Below, in pieces: positions 46,143-54,661 of a DNA stretch of 64,000 nucleotides. The stretch is from Pseudomonas azadiae (GTDB lineage Bacteria; Pseudomonadota; Gammaproteobacteria; Pseudomonadales; Pseudomonadaceae), in NCBI RefSeq assembly GCF_019145355.1, contig NZ_JAHSTY010000001.1, positions 1,054,001 through 1,118,000 on the forward strand. The letters are read 5' to 3'. Made by a program: the position numbers and the translations under genes. The number at the start of each line of letters is the position of its first letter. Within the stretch, counting starts at the first letter, position 1. The notes under the pieces are model-generated. The model saw only the letters and a program-made list of their open reading frames with translations, did no database searches and was not told the DNA's origin.

Positions 46143-47201
46143 ATGAGCAAGCAACCCTCCCTGAGCTACAAGGACGCCGGTGTAGACATCGACGCCGGTG
46201 AAGCATTGGTCGAACGCATCAAGAGCGTCGCCAAGCGCACTGCGCGCCCCGAAGTCATGGGCGGCCTGGGCGGTTTTGGCGCCCTCTGCGAAATCCCGGC
46301 CGGCTACAAGCAGCCTGTGCTGGTGTCCGGCACCGACGGCGTGGGCACCAAGCTGCGCCTGGCGCTGAACCTGAACAAGCACGACACCATCGGCATCGAC
46401 CTGGTCGCCATGTGCGTCAACGACCTGGTGGTGTGCGGCGCCGAGCCGTTGTTCTTCCTCGACTACTATGCCACCGGCAAGCTGAACGTCGACACCGCGG
46501 CGCAAGTAGTGACCGGCATCGGTGCCGGCTGCGAGCTGTCGGGTTGCTCCCTGGTGGGCGGCGAAACCGCTGAAATGCCAGGCATGTACGAGGGCGAAGA
46601 CTACGACCTGGCCGGCTTCTGCGTCGGCGTCGTGGAAAAAGCCGAGATCATCGACGGCTCCAAGGTAGCCGCCGGTGACGCGCTGCTGGCCCTGCCATCC
46701 TCCGGCCCGCACTCCAACGGTTACTCGCTGATCCGCAAGATCATCGAAGTGTCCGGTGCCGACATCGAGAACACCCAACTCGACGGCAAGCCACTGGCCG
46801 ACCTGCTCATGGCCCCGACCCGTATCTACGTCAAGCCGTTGCTCAAGCTGATCAAGGACACCGGAGCGGTCAAGGCCATGGCCCACATCACGGGCGGCGG
46901 CCTGCTGGACAACATCCCGCGCGTGCTGCCAAAAGGCGCCCAGGCGATCGTCGACGTGGCCAGCTGGCAGCGTCCTGCGGTATTCGACTGGCTGCAAGAG
47001 AAAGGCAACGTCGACGAAACCGAAATGCACCGCGTGCTCAACTGCGGCGTGGGCATGGTCATCTGCGTGGCTCAAGAACACGTTGAAACCGCGCTGAACG
47101 TACTGCGTGAAGCCGGCGAGCAGCCTTGGGTGATCGGCCAGATCGCCAGCGCTGCCGAAGGCGCGGCCCAGGTTGAACTGAAGAACCTCAAGGCTCACTG
47201 A
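46143..47201 (+). CDS. purM: Phosphoribosylformylglycinamidine cyclo-ligase
   Basis: ATP-dependent ring closure to AIR, step five of purine synthesis. 352 residues: [69 protein letters not shown] and [17 protein letters not shown] ribosome site. The TGA overlaps the purN ATG by one base, so the two are coupled. Confidence 0.97.
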   Translation: MSKQPSLSYKDAGVDIDAGEALVERIKSVAKRTARPEVMGGLGGFGALCEIPAGYKQPVLVSGTDGVGTKLRLALNLNKHDTIGIDLVAMCVNDLVVCGAEPLFFLDYYATGKLNVDTAAQVVTGIGAGCELSGCSLVGGETAEMPGMYEGEDYDLAGFCVGVVEKAEIIDGSKVAAGDALLALPSSGPHSNGYSLIRKIIEVSGADIENTQLDGKPLADLLMAPTRIYVKPLLKLIKDTGAVKAMAHITGGGLLDNIPRVLPKGAQAIVDVASWQRPAVFDWLQEKGNVDETEMHRVLNCGVGMVICVAQEHVETALNVLREAGEQPWVIGQIASAAEGAAQVELKNLKAH

Positions 47202-47851
47202 TGTCCGCAACCTGTGATGTCGTGGTGCTGCTTTCCGGCACCGGCAGTAACTTGCAGGCCCTGATCGACAGCACGCGCACCGGCGATAGCCCGGTGCGCA
47301 TCGCGGCGGTGATCTCAAACCGCAGCGACGCCTACGGCCTGCAACGCGCCAGGGACGCCGGCATCGACACCCGCTCGCTGGATCACAAGGCGTTCGAGGG
47401 CCGCGAGGCCTTCGACAGCGCCTTGATCGAACTGATCGACGCCTTCAACCCCAAACTCGTGGTACTGGCCGGTTTCATGCGCATCCTCAGCGCTGACTTC
47501 GTGCGGCATTACGAGGGGCGCCTGCTCAATATCCACCCTTCCCTGCTGCCCAAGTACAAAGGCATGCACACGCACCAGCGTGCGCTCGATGCCGGCGACC
47601 GCGAGCACGGCTGCAGCGTGCATTTTGTCACCGAGGAACTCGATGGCGGGCCTCTGGTCGTACAGGCAGTGGTTCCGGTAGAGTCCAACGACTCGGCGCA
47701 GAGCCTTGCGCAAAGGGTTCACGCCCAGGAACACAGGATTTACCCACTGGCTGTTCGCTGGTTTGCCGAGGGGCGGTTGATTCTTGGCGACCAGGGTGCA
47801 TTATTGGACGGTCAGTTACTTGCGGCCAGCGGCCACTTGATTCGAACCTAG
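47201..47851 (+). CDS. purN: Phosphoribosylglycinamide formyltransferase
   Basis: 10-formyl-THF-dependent formylation of GAR, purine step three. 216 residues; VVLLSGTGSNLQALI, LAGFMRILS, the catalytic NIHPSLLPKYKGMHTHQRAL (Asn-His) and DGGPLVVQAVVPV are present. Co-transcribed with purM and probably the DUF3108 gene eight bases downstream. Confidence 0.96.
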   Translation: MSATCDVVVLLSGTGSNLQALIDSTRTGDSPVRIAAVISNRSDAYGLQRARDAGIDTRSLDHKAFEGREAFDSALIELIDAFNPKLVVLAGFMRILSADFVRHYEGRLLNIHPSLLPKYKGMHTHQRALDAGDREHGCSVHFVTEELDGGPLVVQAVVPVESNDSAQSLAQRVHAQEHRIYPLAVRWFAEGRLILGDQGALLDGQLLAASGHLIRT

Positions 47852-47859
47852 GAGATTTT

Positions 47860-48573
47860 ATGCGTCGCGCCTTGCTCTTCGCTTTTGCGCTGTTCGCCTT
47901 GCCTGTCGTGCAAGCAGCAGATTTACATCCTTTCTCCGCCAGCTACACCGCCGACTGGAAACAGTTGCCCATGAGTGGTTCGGCAGAACGCAGCCTGACC
48001 AAAAACGGTGACGGCAGCTGGACCTTGAGTTTCAAGGCCTCCATGATGATCGCCAGCCTGACCGAAACCAGCGTGATCCTGTTCGACAAGGACTCCCTGC
48101 AACCCAAGAGCTACAGCTTCGAACGCGGTGGCCTGGGCAAGGCGAAGAAGATCAACCTGGACTTCGACCAATCCGCCAAGAAAGTCACCGGCTTTGAGAA
48201 CAAGGACCCGGTCAACGTCACGCTTGAAAGCGGCATGCTCGACAAGTCGACTTACCAGCTCGCCCTGCAACGTGACGTGGCTGGCGGCAAGAAGAGCATG
48301 AGCTACCGCGTGGTCGAAGGCACTGATGTCGACACCTATGACTTCCGCGTGATTGGCCAGGAAAAGGTCCAGACCAAGGTAGGCGCCATCGACGCGATCA
48401 AGGTCGAGCGCGTGCGTGATCCGTCGCAGAGCAAGCGCATCACCCAGATGTGGTTTGCCAAGGACCAGGGCGGCATCCTGGTTGCCCTGCGCCAGGTGGA
48501 GACCGATGGCAAGGAATACAACATCATGCTGCAGGACGGTACCGTTGACGGTAAGGCTGTCAAAGGTAGCTGA
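47860..48573 (+). CDS. DUF3108 periplasmic protein
   Basis: 237 residues with signal peptide MRRALLFAFALFALPVVQAA. Beta-rich body with FSASYTADWKQLPMSGSAERSL and the late MWFAKDQGGILVALRQVETDGKEYNI. DUF3108 is of unknown function but commonly follows purN in pseudomonads. Last gene of the operon; its terminator was split by the IS element immediately downstream. Confidence 0.88.
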   Translation: MRRALLFAFALFALPVVQAADLHPFSASYTADWKQLPMSGSAERSLTKNGDGSWTLSFKASMMIASLTETSVILFDKDSLQPKSYSFERGGLGKAKKINLDFDQSAKKVTGFENKDPVNVTLESGMLDKSTYQLALQRDVAGGKKSMSYRVVEGTDVDTYDFRVIGQEKVQTKVGAIDAIKVERVRDPSQSKRITQMWFAKDQGGILVALRQVETDGKEYNIMLQDGTVDGKAVKGS

Positions 48574-48589
48574 TTGAGCTGGTGGGTAG

Positions 48590-48606
48590 AAAAGGCCTCG
48601 CTGAAT
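48590..48606 (+). terminator. Left half of purMN-DUF3108 terminator, split by IS
   Basis: AAAAGGCCTCGC (48590-48601) plus loop TGAAT. Removing the IS (48607-50210) and one TGAAT joins it to GCGGGGCTTTTTTT at 50216-50229, restoring a 12-pair stem with five-base loop and T-tail 17 bases after the DUF3108 stop. Confidence 0.75.
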
Positions 48607-48640
48607 CAGGCTGTGTGAAAACGCAGCCTGCACCGGCCAA

Positions 48641-48677
48641 AAACAAATGCCCCGACTTGTCGGGGCATTTGTTTTTG
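48641..48677. terminator. IS-internal bidirectional terminator
   Basis: AAACAAATGCCCCGAC-TT-GTCGGGGCATTTGTTTTT, between the left inverted repeat and the transposase stop. It ends the transposase message and can also stop incoming purMN transcription. Confidence 0.85.
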
Positions 48678-48702
48678 CGGACTTGAAGAAAAAAAGGGCC
48701 TT

Positions 48703-50133
48703 TCAGCCCATCAACTCCATCAATTTCGGCACTCCCAACACGTTGATGGTCCTTTTCAGGTTGTAGGCCTGTATCGCAAGTGCCATTTCTGTCCGTGTAC
48801 CTTTTAGCTGGCGCAGCAAAAACCTAGCGTTGCCGAAGGCCCATTGCTTCAAGTTGCCAAATGGGTGTTCGACGATCGATCGTCGATTGATCATCATGTC
48901 GGGATTCGCCTTCATGCGCTGTTCCATTCGTTCAAATGCTGATTCATGGGCATGGCGCGTGACGTAACGGCGTTCAGCCTTGGTACACCGGCTTTTCAGT
49001 GCGCAAGTGCCGCAGTCACTGATTGATGCGTGATAAACCCGGTCTCCCTTGTTAAGTGCTTTAAGCGTGAGCGTCTTGCCATTAGGGCATTCATAGCTGT
49101 CACCCTCTTCGCTGTAATTGAAGAGCGAGCGGTCAAAAAATTGCTCTTCGCCACCTTTGGTGTTAATCGCCCGGTTGGGCGGGACAAAGGGTGTGATACC
49201 AGCGTCTTCACACGCCTGAAATTGCGCGCCGTTGGAGTAGCCCGCATCAGCGGTGACGTTGAGCTTGGCTCGTTCCAGCACCGCTTGAGTCGCCTTGGCC
49301 ATCGGTTCAAGCAGGCGATTGTCGGTACCTTCCTGAGTCACTTCGTGGTGAACAATCAGACAGTGTTTCGCATCTACCGCGCTCTGAACGTTGTAGGCAA
49401 TACGCGGGCCTGAAGGTGTCCGCATTTTTTGCGCATCGGCTTCACCCACCACGTGCTGAACCAGACCTTGAGCTTGCATCAGCGCTTGGCAGGTCTGGTT
49501 ATTGGCCTTTTTTACGCGCAACGTCTCAAGCGCAGTCTGTACTGCTGAGCGATCAATCGCTTGCTCTTGCTCTTGCTCACCGCGATCAGCCTCGTCAAGT
49601 TGCGCCAGGTAGTGGGCAATACGCTTGTCCAAAACCGCTTCGCGCTGCTGGAGCTTCTTGGGTGTGATGTGCTTTCGATTCGAGGCCACTGCCTGGAACT
49701 TGCTGCCATCAATGGCTATCAGGTCGCCGCGGATGAGGCCGGCCCCGCGGCAAAAACTAACAAATGCACGGCACGTGGCAACGAAGGCTGCGCTGTTGTC
49801 CCGTCGAAAATCGGCAATGGTTTTAAAGTCAGGTGCCAAGCGGCCCAGCAGCCACATAACCTCGACGTTGCGTTGACATTCAGCTTCCAGCCGACGCGAG
49901 GAACGAACCTGTTGGAAATAGCCGTAAAGGTAGAGTTTGAGCAGATCAGCCGGGTGGTATGAAGGGCGGCCGGTAGCCTTGGGGACGGCTTTGTCAAAAC
50001 CCAACTGCTCAAGGTCGAGCAGAGAAATATAGGCTTCGATTACCCGAACCAAATGATCTTCGGGGATGAGTTCGTCCAGCGAGACTGGAAATAGGGTTCC
50101 TTGAGAGCGGTCTTCACCTTGGATATAGCGCAT
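48703..50133 (-). CDS. IS1182-family transposase
   Basis: 476 residues from ATG 50133 (MRYIQGEDRSQGTLFPVSLDE). An N-terminal DUF772 domain (~15-110, LDLEQLGFDKAVPKATGRPSYHPADLLKLYLYGY) precedes a DDE core: Asp in LIAIDGSKFQAVASN, Asp in NVTADAGYSNGAQ and Glu in SIVEHPFGNLKQ. A C-x-x-C-x-C-like cluster (DCGTCALKSRC) fits the family. An in-frame ATG at 50166 lies within a hairpin and is a less likely start. Confidence 0.94.
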   Translation of the reverse strand: MRYIQGEDRSQGTLFPVSLDELIPEDHLVRVIEAYISLLDLEQLGFDKAVPKATGRPSYHPADLLKLYLYGYFQQVRSSRRLEAECQRNVEVMWLLGRLAPDFKTIADFRRDNSAAFVATCRAFVSFCRGAGLIRGDLIAIDGSKFQAVASNRKHITPKKLQQREAVLDKRIAHYLAQLDEADRGEQEQEQAIDRSAVQTALETLRVKKANNQTCQALMQAQGLVQHVVGEADAQKMRTPSGPRIAYNVQSAVDAKHCLIVHHEVTQEGTDNRLLEPMAKATQAVLERAKLNVTADAGYSNGAQFQACEDAGITPFVPPNRAINTKGGEEQFFDRSLFNYSEEGDSYECPNGKTLTLKALNKGDRVYHASISDCGTCALKSRCTKAERRYVTRHAHESAFERMEQRMKANPDMMINRRSIVEHPFGNLKQWAFGNARFLLRQLKGTRTEMALAIQAYNLKRTINVLGVPKLMELMG

Positions 50134-50137
50134 AAGA

Positions 50138-50172
50138 AAAATGCCCGTATCTTGCGATACGGGCATTTTCTT
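50138..50172 (-). terminator. Hairpin just before transposase start
   Basis: GAAAATGCCCGTAT-CTTGCG-ATACGGGCATTTTTC on the minus strand, ending in a T-run five bases before the transposase ATG. Typical of IS elements that block transcription entering from outside; it could also hide the ribosome site. Confidence 0.75.
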
Positions 50173-50261
50173 AAACCGGGCGGCAAATTGCTAGGTTTTC
50201 ACACAGCCTGTGAATGCGGGGCTTTTTTTCGCCTGAAAGTTTTGTTGAAGCTTCTGCCGCC

Positions 50262-50326
50262 ATCGCAGGCAAGCCAGCTCCCACAGTAGGAATGCATTCC
50301 AAGGTGGGAGCTGGCTTGCCTGCGAT
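50262..50326. repeat. REP doublet, short loop
   Basis: ATCGCAGGCAAGCCAGCTCC and GGAGCTGGCTTGCCTGCGAT facing head to head with only ~19 bases between the arms. Lies just beyond the IS and the right half of the split terminator. Confidence 0.9.
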
Positions 50327-50400
50327 GGCGATGGATGCTTCACCACAGAGCTTTCACCAGCACCCCAACATGAAACTTCTGTCATAAACCGTCAAAGCCG

Positions 50401-50428
50401 TTTACTTAGCAAGCTATCAAAATATATA
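50401..50428 (+). promoter_or_regulatory. sigma70-like promoter
   Basis: TTTACT and TATATA separated by 16 bases, ~50 bases before the 62-residue gene. Confidence 0.4.
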
Positions 50429-50480
50429 ACAAAGGCCTGCGACGACTTGCCGCAGATCCACCAGAGATTGGAGCAAGCAG

Positions 50481-50669
50481 ATGACTGTAAAAGTAACTGA
50501 ACGCGACGACGAACATATGTCCCACGAAGCACTGGGCCATGGGATTCATATCTGGGATGTACACCAACAAGACCTGTTGGTCGGCATGTTTCACAACGAG
50601 AGCGACGCTCATAACTATAAAAACGAGCTCGAAGCCCTTGAGATGAGACGCCAGGCGCAAAGCTCCTGA
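50481..50669 (+). CDS. Conserved small Pseudomonas protein
   Basis: 62 residues, MTVKVTERDDEHMSHEALGH to RRQAQSS, soluble, His/Asp-rich in the first half with a C-terminal helix (ESDAHNYKNELEALEMRR). ATG with a GGAG site nine bases upstream and a strong terminator downstream. No domain recognised. Confidence 0.75.
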   Translation: MTVKVTERDDEHMSHEALGHGIHIWDVHQQDLLVGMFHNESDAHNYKNELEALEMRRQAQSS

Positions 50670-50686
50670 ACCTGTCTTCTACACAC

Positions 50687-50716
50687 ACAAACCCCGCCTT
50701 TTGAGCGGGGTTTGTT
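50687..50716. terminator. Bidirectional terminator
   Basis: CAAACCCCGC-CTTTTGA-GCGGGGTTTG between convergent genes. Confidence 0.88.
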
Positions 50717-50728
50717 GTCTCTAAAGCC

Positions 50729-51274
50729 TTACCACATCAAATCATCAGGGATCTGGTAGGCGGCGTATGGATCATCTTCATCCGGCACCTGGCTTTCGGT
50801 CAGCAGGTTGAGCTGCACGATACGCTCCGGTGCGCGTTCCTGGATCTTCAGCGCCGCTTCGCGCGGGATCACCTCGTAGCCGCCGCCGTGGTGCACGATC
50901 GCCAGGGAGCCGTTGCTCAGCTTGTTGCGCATCAGCGTGTTGACCGACAGGCGCTTGACCTTCTTGTCATCCACAAAGTTGTAGTAGTCCTCGGTGGTGA
51001 GCTTGGGCAGGCGCGAGGTCTCGATCAGTTGCTTGACCTGCGCGGCGCGCGCCTTGGCCTCGGCTTTTTCCTGCTGCTGGCGGTTCAGCTCCTGGTCGCG
51101 CTTGACCTTCTCGGCGTGTGCCTCGGCAGCCAGGCGGGCCTGGGTGTCATCCGCCTCGATCTGGCCTTTGTGGACCAGGCGCTGCTGCTTCTGTTTGTCT
51201 TTGCCGACCTGCTTGGCCTGCTTTTGGTTGACCAGACCTGCTTTGAGCAACTGGTCGCGAAGGGAAAGGCTCAT
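50729..51274 (-). CDS. DUF2058 (YaiL-like) protein
   Basis: 181 residues starting MSLSLRDQLLKAGLVNQKQAKQ, a long Lys/Gln/Glu coiled coil (~20-90, KDKQKQQRLVHKGQIEADD...), then the DUF2058 C-terminal segment YNFVDDKKVKRLSVN and YEVIPREAALKI. Nucleic-acid association is plausible from charge, not shown. Follows mazG by ~25 bases, likely one operon. Confidence 0.9.
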   Translation of the reverse strand: MSLSLRDQLLKAGLVNQKQAKQVGKDKQKQQRLVHKGQIEADDTQARLAAEAHAEKVKRDQELNRQQQEKAEAKARAAQVKQLIETSRLPKLTTEDYYNFVDDKKVKRLSVNTLMRNKLSNGSLAIVHHGGGYEVIPREAALKIQERAPERIVQLNLLTESQVPDEDDPYAAYQIPDDLMW

Positions 51275-51299
51275 GGTGCTTACTCACTTAGGCAACTGC

Positions 51300-52133
51300 T
51301 CAACCGCAGCTGGACACGTTCTTTTCCTGACGTTTGGCTTCGCCCCACAGGGCGTCCAAGTCTTCGAGGGTGCAATCTTCCATGGGACGGTGGGTCTCGC
51401 GCAATGCCTGTTCGATAAATCGGAAACGTCGTTCGAATTTGGCGTTGGCGCCACGCAGCGCGGTTTCCGGGTCGACCTTGAGATGGCGAGCCAGGTTGAC
51501 CGCCGCAAACAACAGGTCACCGACCTCGTCGGCGATACCCGCCGTATCGTTATTGGCCATGGCTTCGAGCACTTCATCCAGTTCTTCGCGCACGTTATCC
51601 ACCACCGGCAAGGCGGACGGCCAGTCGAAACCGACCTGGCTGGCGCGCTTTTGCAATTTGGCGGCACGGGACAGGGATGGCAACGCGGTGGGCACATCAT
51701 CCAGCAGGGACAGTTGCTTGGGAGCGTCGCACTTCTGCGCGCGTTCCTCGGCCTTGATCTGCTCCCAGCGTTCCTTGACCTGCTCTTCGCTCAACTGCGG
51801 GATATCCAGCGGTGCGTACAGATCGCCGGTGGGGAATACGTGGGGATGGCGACGGATCAACTTGCGCGTGATGCCGTCGACTACACCGGCGAATTCAAAG
51901 CGCCCTTCTTCACGCGCCAACTGGCTGTAGTACACCACTTGGAACAACAGGTCGCCCAACTCGCCTTGCAGGTGATCGAAATCACCCCGTTCGATGGCAT
52001 CGGCCACCTCGTAGGCTTCTTCGAGGGTATGCGGCACGATGCTGGCGTAGGTTTGCTTGATGTCCCACGGGCAGCCGTATTGCGGGTCGCGCAGGCGGTT
52101 CATCAGGTGCAGCAGGTCTTCGAGTGAATACAT
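51300..52133 (-). CDS. mazG: Nucleoside triphosphate pyrophosphohydrolase MazG
   Basis: 277 residues with two MazG domains. First: LMNRLRDPQYGCPWDIKQTYASIVPHTLEEAYEVADAIERGD with the EExxE/D metal motif and LGDLLFQVVYYSQLARE. Second: VREELDEVLEAM...DEVGDLLFAAVNLARHL. Hydrolyses NTPs and can lower ppGpp signalling by removing substrate nucleotides; its place beside relA is classical. Confidence 0.95.
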   Translation of the reverse strand: MYSLEDLLHLMNRLRDPQYGCPWDIKQTYASIVPHTLEEAYEVADAIERGDFDHLQGELGDLLFQVVYYSQLAREEGRFEFAGVVDGITRKLIRRHPHVFPTGDLYAPLDIPQLSEEQVKERWEQIKAEERAQKCDAPKQLSLLDDVPTALPSLSRAAKLQKRASQVGFDWPSALPVVDNVREELDEVLEAMANNDTAGIADEVGDLLFAAVNLARHLKVDPETALRGANAKFERRFRFIEQALRETHRPMEDCTLEDLDALWGEAKRQEKNVSSCG

Positions 52134-52176
52134 CGGTCAATCTCTGCCCATTTCTTGGAAACGCTGAAGATCAAAT

Positions 52177-52262
52177 GTGGGAGCCGGGCTTGCCCGCGAT
52201 GCGGTCACCGCAGTGCTCAAGCCAGACCGAGGTGATGCTATCGCAGGCAAGCCAGCTCCCAC
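52177..52262. repeat. Chimeric REP doublet
   Basis: Left arm GGAGCCGGGCTTGCCCGCGAT type (written in part), right arm the AGCTGGCTTGCCTGCGAT type. The arms are from different subfamilies, so hairpin pairing is imperfect. Between relA and mazG. Confidence 0.85.
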
Positions 52263-52293
52263 AGAAAGCAGCCCCACATAGTTCCAGACTGTC

Positions 52294-54537
52294 TCATGGC
52301 GTACGGTTACGCCGCGTCTCAATGATGTTCGGCAACTGGGAAATCCGCCCCAGCAACCGCCCCAATGCGTCCAACCCAGGAATCTCGATGGTCAGGGACA
52401 TCAACGCGGTGTTGTCCTCTTTGTTCGAGCGGGTGTTGACCGCCAGCACGTTGATCCGCTCATTGAGCAGCACTTGCGACACATCCCGCAGCAAACCGGA
52501 ACGGTCGTAGGCGCGGATCACGATGTCGACCGGGTAGGTCAGCACCGGCACCGGGCCCCAGCTGACCTGGATGATCCGCTCCGGCTCGCGCCCGCCCAGT
52601 TGCAGCACCGAGGCGCAGTCCTGGCGGTGGATGCTCACGCCGCGCCCCTGGGTGATGTAGCCGACAATCGCGTCGCCCGGCAACGGCTGGCAGCAACCGG
52701 CGATTTGTGTCATCAGGTTGCCCACGCCCTGGATCTGGATGTCGCCGCGCTTGCCGGGCTTATAGCCAGTGGCCTTGCGCGGGATCAGTTCCAGCTGTTC
52801 GTTGCCGCGTTCCGGCTCGACCAGTTGCTGGGCCAGGTTGACCAGTTGCGCCAGGCGCAAATCGCCGGCGCCGAGCGCGGCGAACATGTCCTCGGCGATC
52901 TTCATGTTGGCCTTTTCGGCCAGCTTGTCGAAGTCCACCTGCGGCAGGCCCAGGCGGCCCAGTTCGCGCTCGAGCAAGGTCTTGCCGGCGGCGACGTTCT
53001 GGTCGCGCGCCTGCAATTTGAACCAATGGACAATCTTCGCCCGCGCCCGCGACGTGGTGATGTAGCCCAGGTTCGGGTTCAGCCAGTCGCGGCTCGGCGT
53101 GCCGTGCTTGCTGGTGATGATCTCGACCTGCTCGCCGGTCTGCAAGCTGTAGTTGAGCGGCACGATGCGCCCGTTGATTTTGGCGCCCCGGCAGTTGTGG
53201 CCGATCTCGGTGTGCACGCGGTAGGCAAAATCCAGCGGCGTGGCGCCCTTGGGCAAGTCGATGGCGTGGCCGTCGGGGGTGAAGATGTAGACCCGGTCCG
53301 GTTCGATATCCACCCGCAGCTGTTCGGCCAGGCCGCCGATGTCGCCGAGTTCTTCGTGCCATTCCAGCACTTGGCGCAGCCAGGAGATTTTCTCTTCGTA
53401 CTGGTTGGAACCGGCCTTGACGTCGGTGCCCTTGTAGCGCCAGTGCGCACACACGCCCAGCTCGGCCTCTTCGTGCATGGCATGGGTGCGGATCTGCACT
53501 TCCAGCACTTTGCCTTCAGGCCCGATCACGGCGGTGTGCAGCGAGCGGTAGCCGTTTTCCTTGGGGTTGGCGATGTAGTCGTCAAACTCCTTGGGAATGT
53601 GCCGCCACAAGGTATGGACGATACCCAGCGCGGTGTAGCAGTCGCGCATTTCCGGCACCAGCACACGCACGGCGCGCACGTCGTAGATCTGGCTGAACGC
53701 CAGGCCCTTGCGCTGCATTTTGCGCCAGATGGAATAGATGTGTTTGGCGCGGCCGCTGATGTCGGCTTCGACGCCGGTGGCCTGCAACTCGGAACGCAGC
53801 TGGCCCATCACGTCGCTGATGAAGCGCTCACGGTCAAGCCGGCGCTCGTGCAGCAGCGTGGCAATCTGTTTGTATTGATCGGGTTCGAGGTAACGGAAGG
53901 ACAAGTCCTCCAGCTCCCACTTGATATGGCCGATACCCAGGCGGTGCGCCAGCGGCGCGTAGATATCGAAGACTTCACGGGCGACGCGGTTGCGTTTCTC
54001 GTCGTCGGCGGTCTTGACCGCCCGGATTGCGCAGGTGCGCTCGGCCAGCTTGATCAGGGCGACACGTACGTCGTCGACCATCGCCACCAGCATCTTGCGC
54101 AGGTTTTCCACCTGGCCCTGGGTGCCCAGCACCATGGACTGGCGCGGGCTGAGGCTGGCGCTGATCGCGGCCATGCGCAGCACGCCGTCAATCAGCTTGG
54201 CCACGACGGAGCCGAAACGCTGGCCGACGGTGGCCAACGGGATATGCCCCTCACGCACGCCGCGATACAGCACGGCGGCGATCAGCGAATCCTGGTCCAG
54301 CTTGAGATCGGCGAGGATCTCGGCGATTTCCAACCCGGTACGAAAGCTTGAAGTGCCTTCGGCCCACAGGTTCTTGGCCGCATTGTCTTGCTGCTCAGAC
54401 TCGCGAGCGAACTCGCAGGCTGCTTTCAAGGCTTCACGGTCCAGCGCCGGGTCGACGCTGATGGCATGATCCAGCCATGCCTCGAGATTGATACTGCCGT
54501 CGGTGTTGATCGGCTGGTGTGCTCTCACCTGTACCAT
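52294..54537 (-). CDS. relA: GTP pyrophosphokinase RelA
   Basis: Ribosome-associated (p)ppGpp synthetase of the stringent response. 747 residues. The N-terminal pseudo-hydrolase domain lacks the HD pair (reads VLYRGVREG), as in RelA but not SpoT. Synthetase block GYRSLHTAVIGPEGKVLEVQIRT, TGS domain (VYIFTPDGHAIDLPKGATPLDFAY), zinc-finger/helical region (NLMTQIAGCCQPLPGD) and C-terminal ACT (RAYDRSGLLRDVSQVL) follow. Confidence 0.96.
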   Translation of the reverse strand: MVQVRAHQPINTDGSINLEAWLDHAISVDPALDREALKAACEFARESEQQDNAAKNLWAEGTSSFRTGLEIAEILADLKLDQDSLIAAVLYRGVREGHIPLATVGQRFGSVVAKLIDGVLRMAAISASLSPRQSMVLGTQGQVENLRKMLVAMVDDVRVALIKLAERTCAIRAVKTADDEKRNRVAREVFDIYAPLAHRLGIGHIKWELEDLSFRYLEPDQYKQIATLLHERRLDRERFISDVMGQLRSELQATGVEADISGRAKHIYSIWRKMQRKGLAFSQIYDVRAVRVLVPEMRDCYTALGIVHTLWRHIPKEFDDYIANPKENGYRSLHTAVIGPEGKVLEVQIRTHAMHEEAELGVCAHWRYKGTDVKAGSNQYEEKISWLRQVLEWHEELGDIGGLAEQLRVDIEPDRVYIFTPDGHAIDLPKGATPLDFAYRVHTEIGHNCRGAKINGRIVPLNYSLQTGEQVEIITSKHGTPSRDWLNPNLGYITTSRARAKIVHWFKLQARDQNVAAGKTLLERELGRLGLPQVDFDKLAEKANMKIAEDMFAALGAGDLRLAQLVNLAQQLVEPERGNEQLELIPRKATGYKPGKRGDIQIQGVGNLMTQIAGCCQPLPGDAIVGYITQGRGVSIHRQDCASVLQLGGREPERIIQVSWGPVPVLTYPVDIVIRAYDRSGLLRDVSQVLLNERINVLAVNTRSNKEDNTALMSLTIEIPGLDALGRLLGRISQLPNIIETRRNRTP

Positions 54538-54661
54538 CTTGCTTACCTTCCCTATGACGCACCTTTGGCTGCGCCAGAATTCATCGCCGACCTTCTACTG
54601 CAGGCTCCCTGGCAGATCACAGGCCCAGGAGACGGCAGGCCGGTCGGATTAAACGGGCATC

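Larger units (their letters stand above)
48607..50210 (-). mobile_element. IS1182-family insertion sequence
   Basis: Bounded by perfect 16-base inverted repeats CAGGCTGTGTGAAAAC at 48607-48622 and (inverted) 50195-50210, and flanked by the direct repeat TGAAT on both sides (48602-48606, 50211-50215). One transposase gene of IS1182 type. Inverted repeats, flanks and reading frame are all intact, so it looks recent and possibly active. Confidence 0.93.

Noticed and set aside
50392..50688. Minus-strand frames opposite the 62-residue gene
   Set aside because: They span its terminator and promoter and have no ribosome site; the plus-strand gene has both.
52474..54351. Long open frame antisense to relA
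   Set aside because: Mirrors relA codon bias and lacks any domain or initiation signal.
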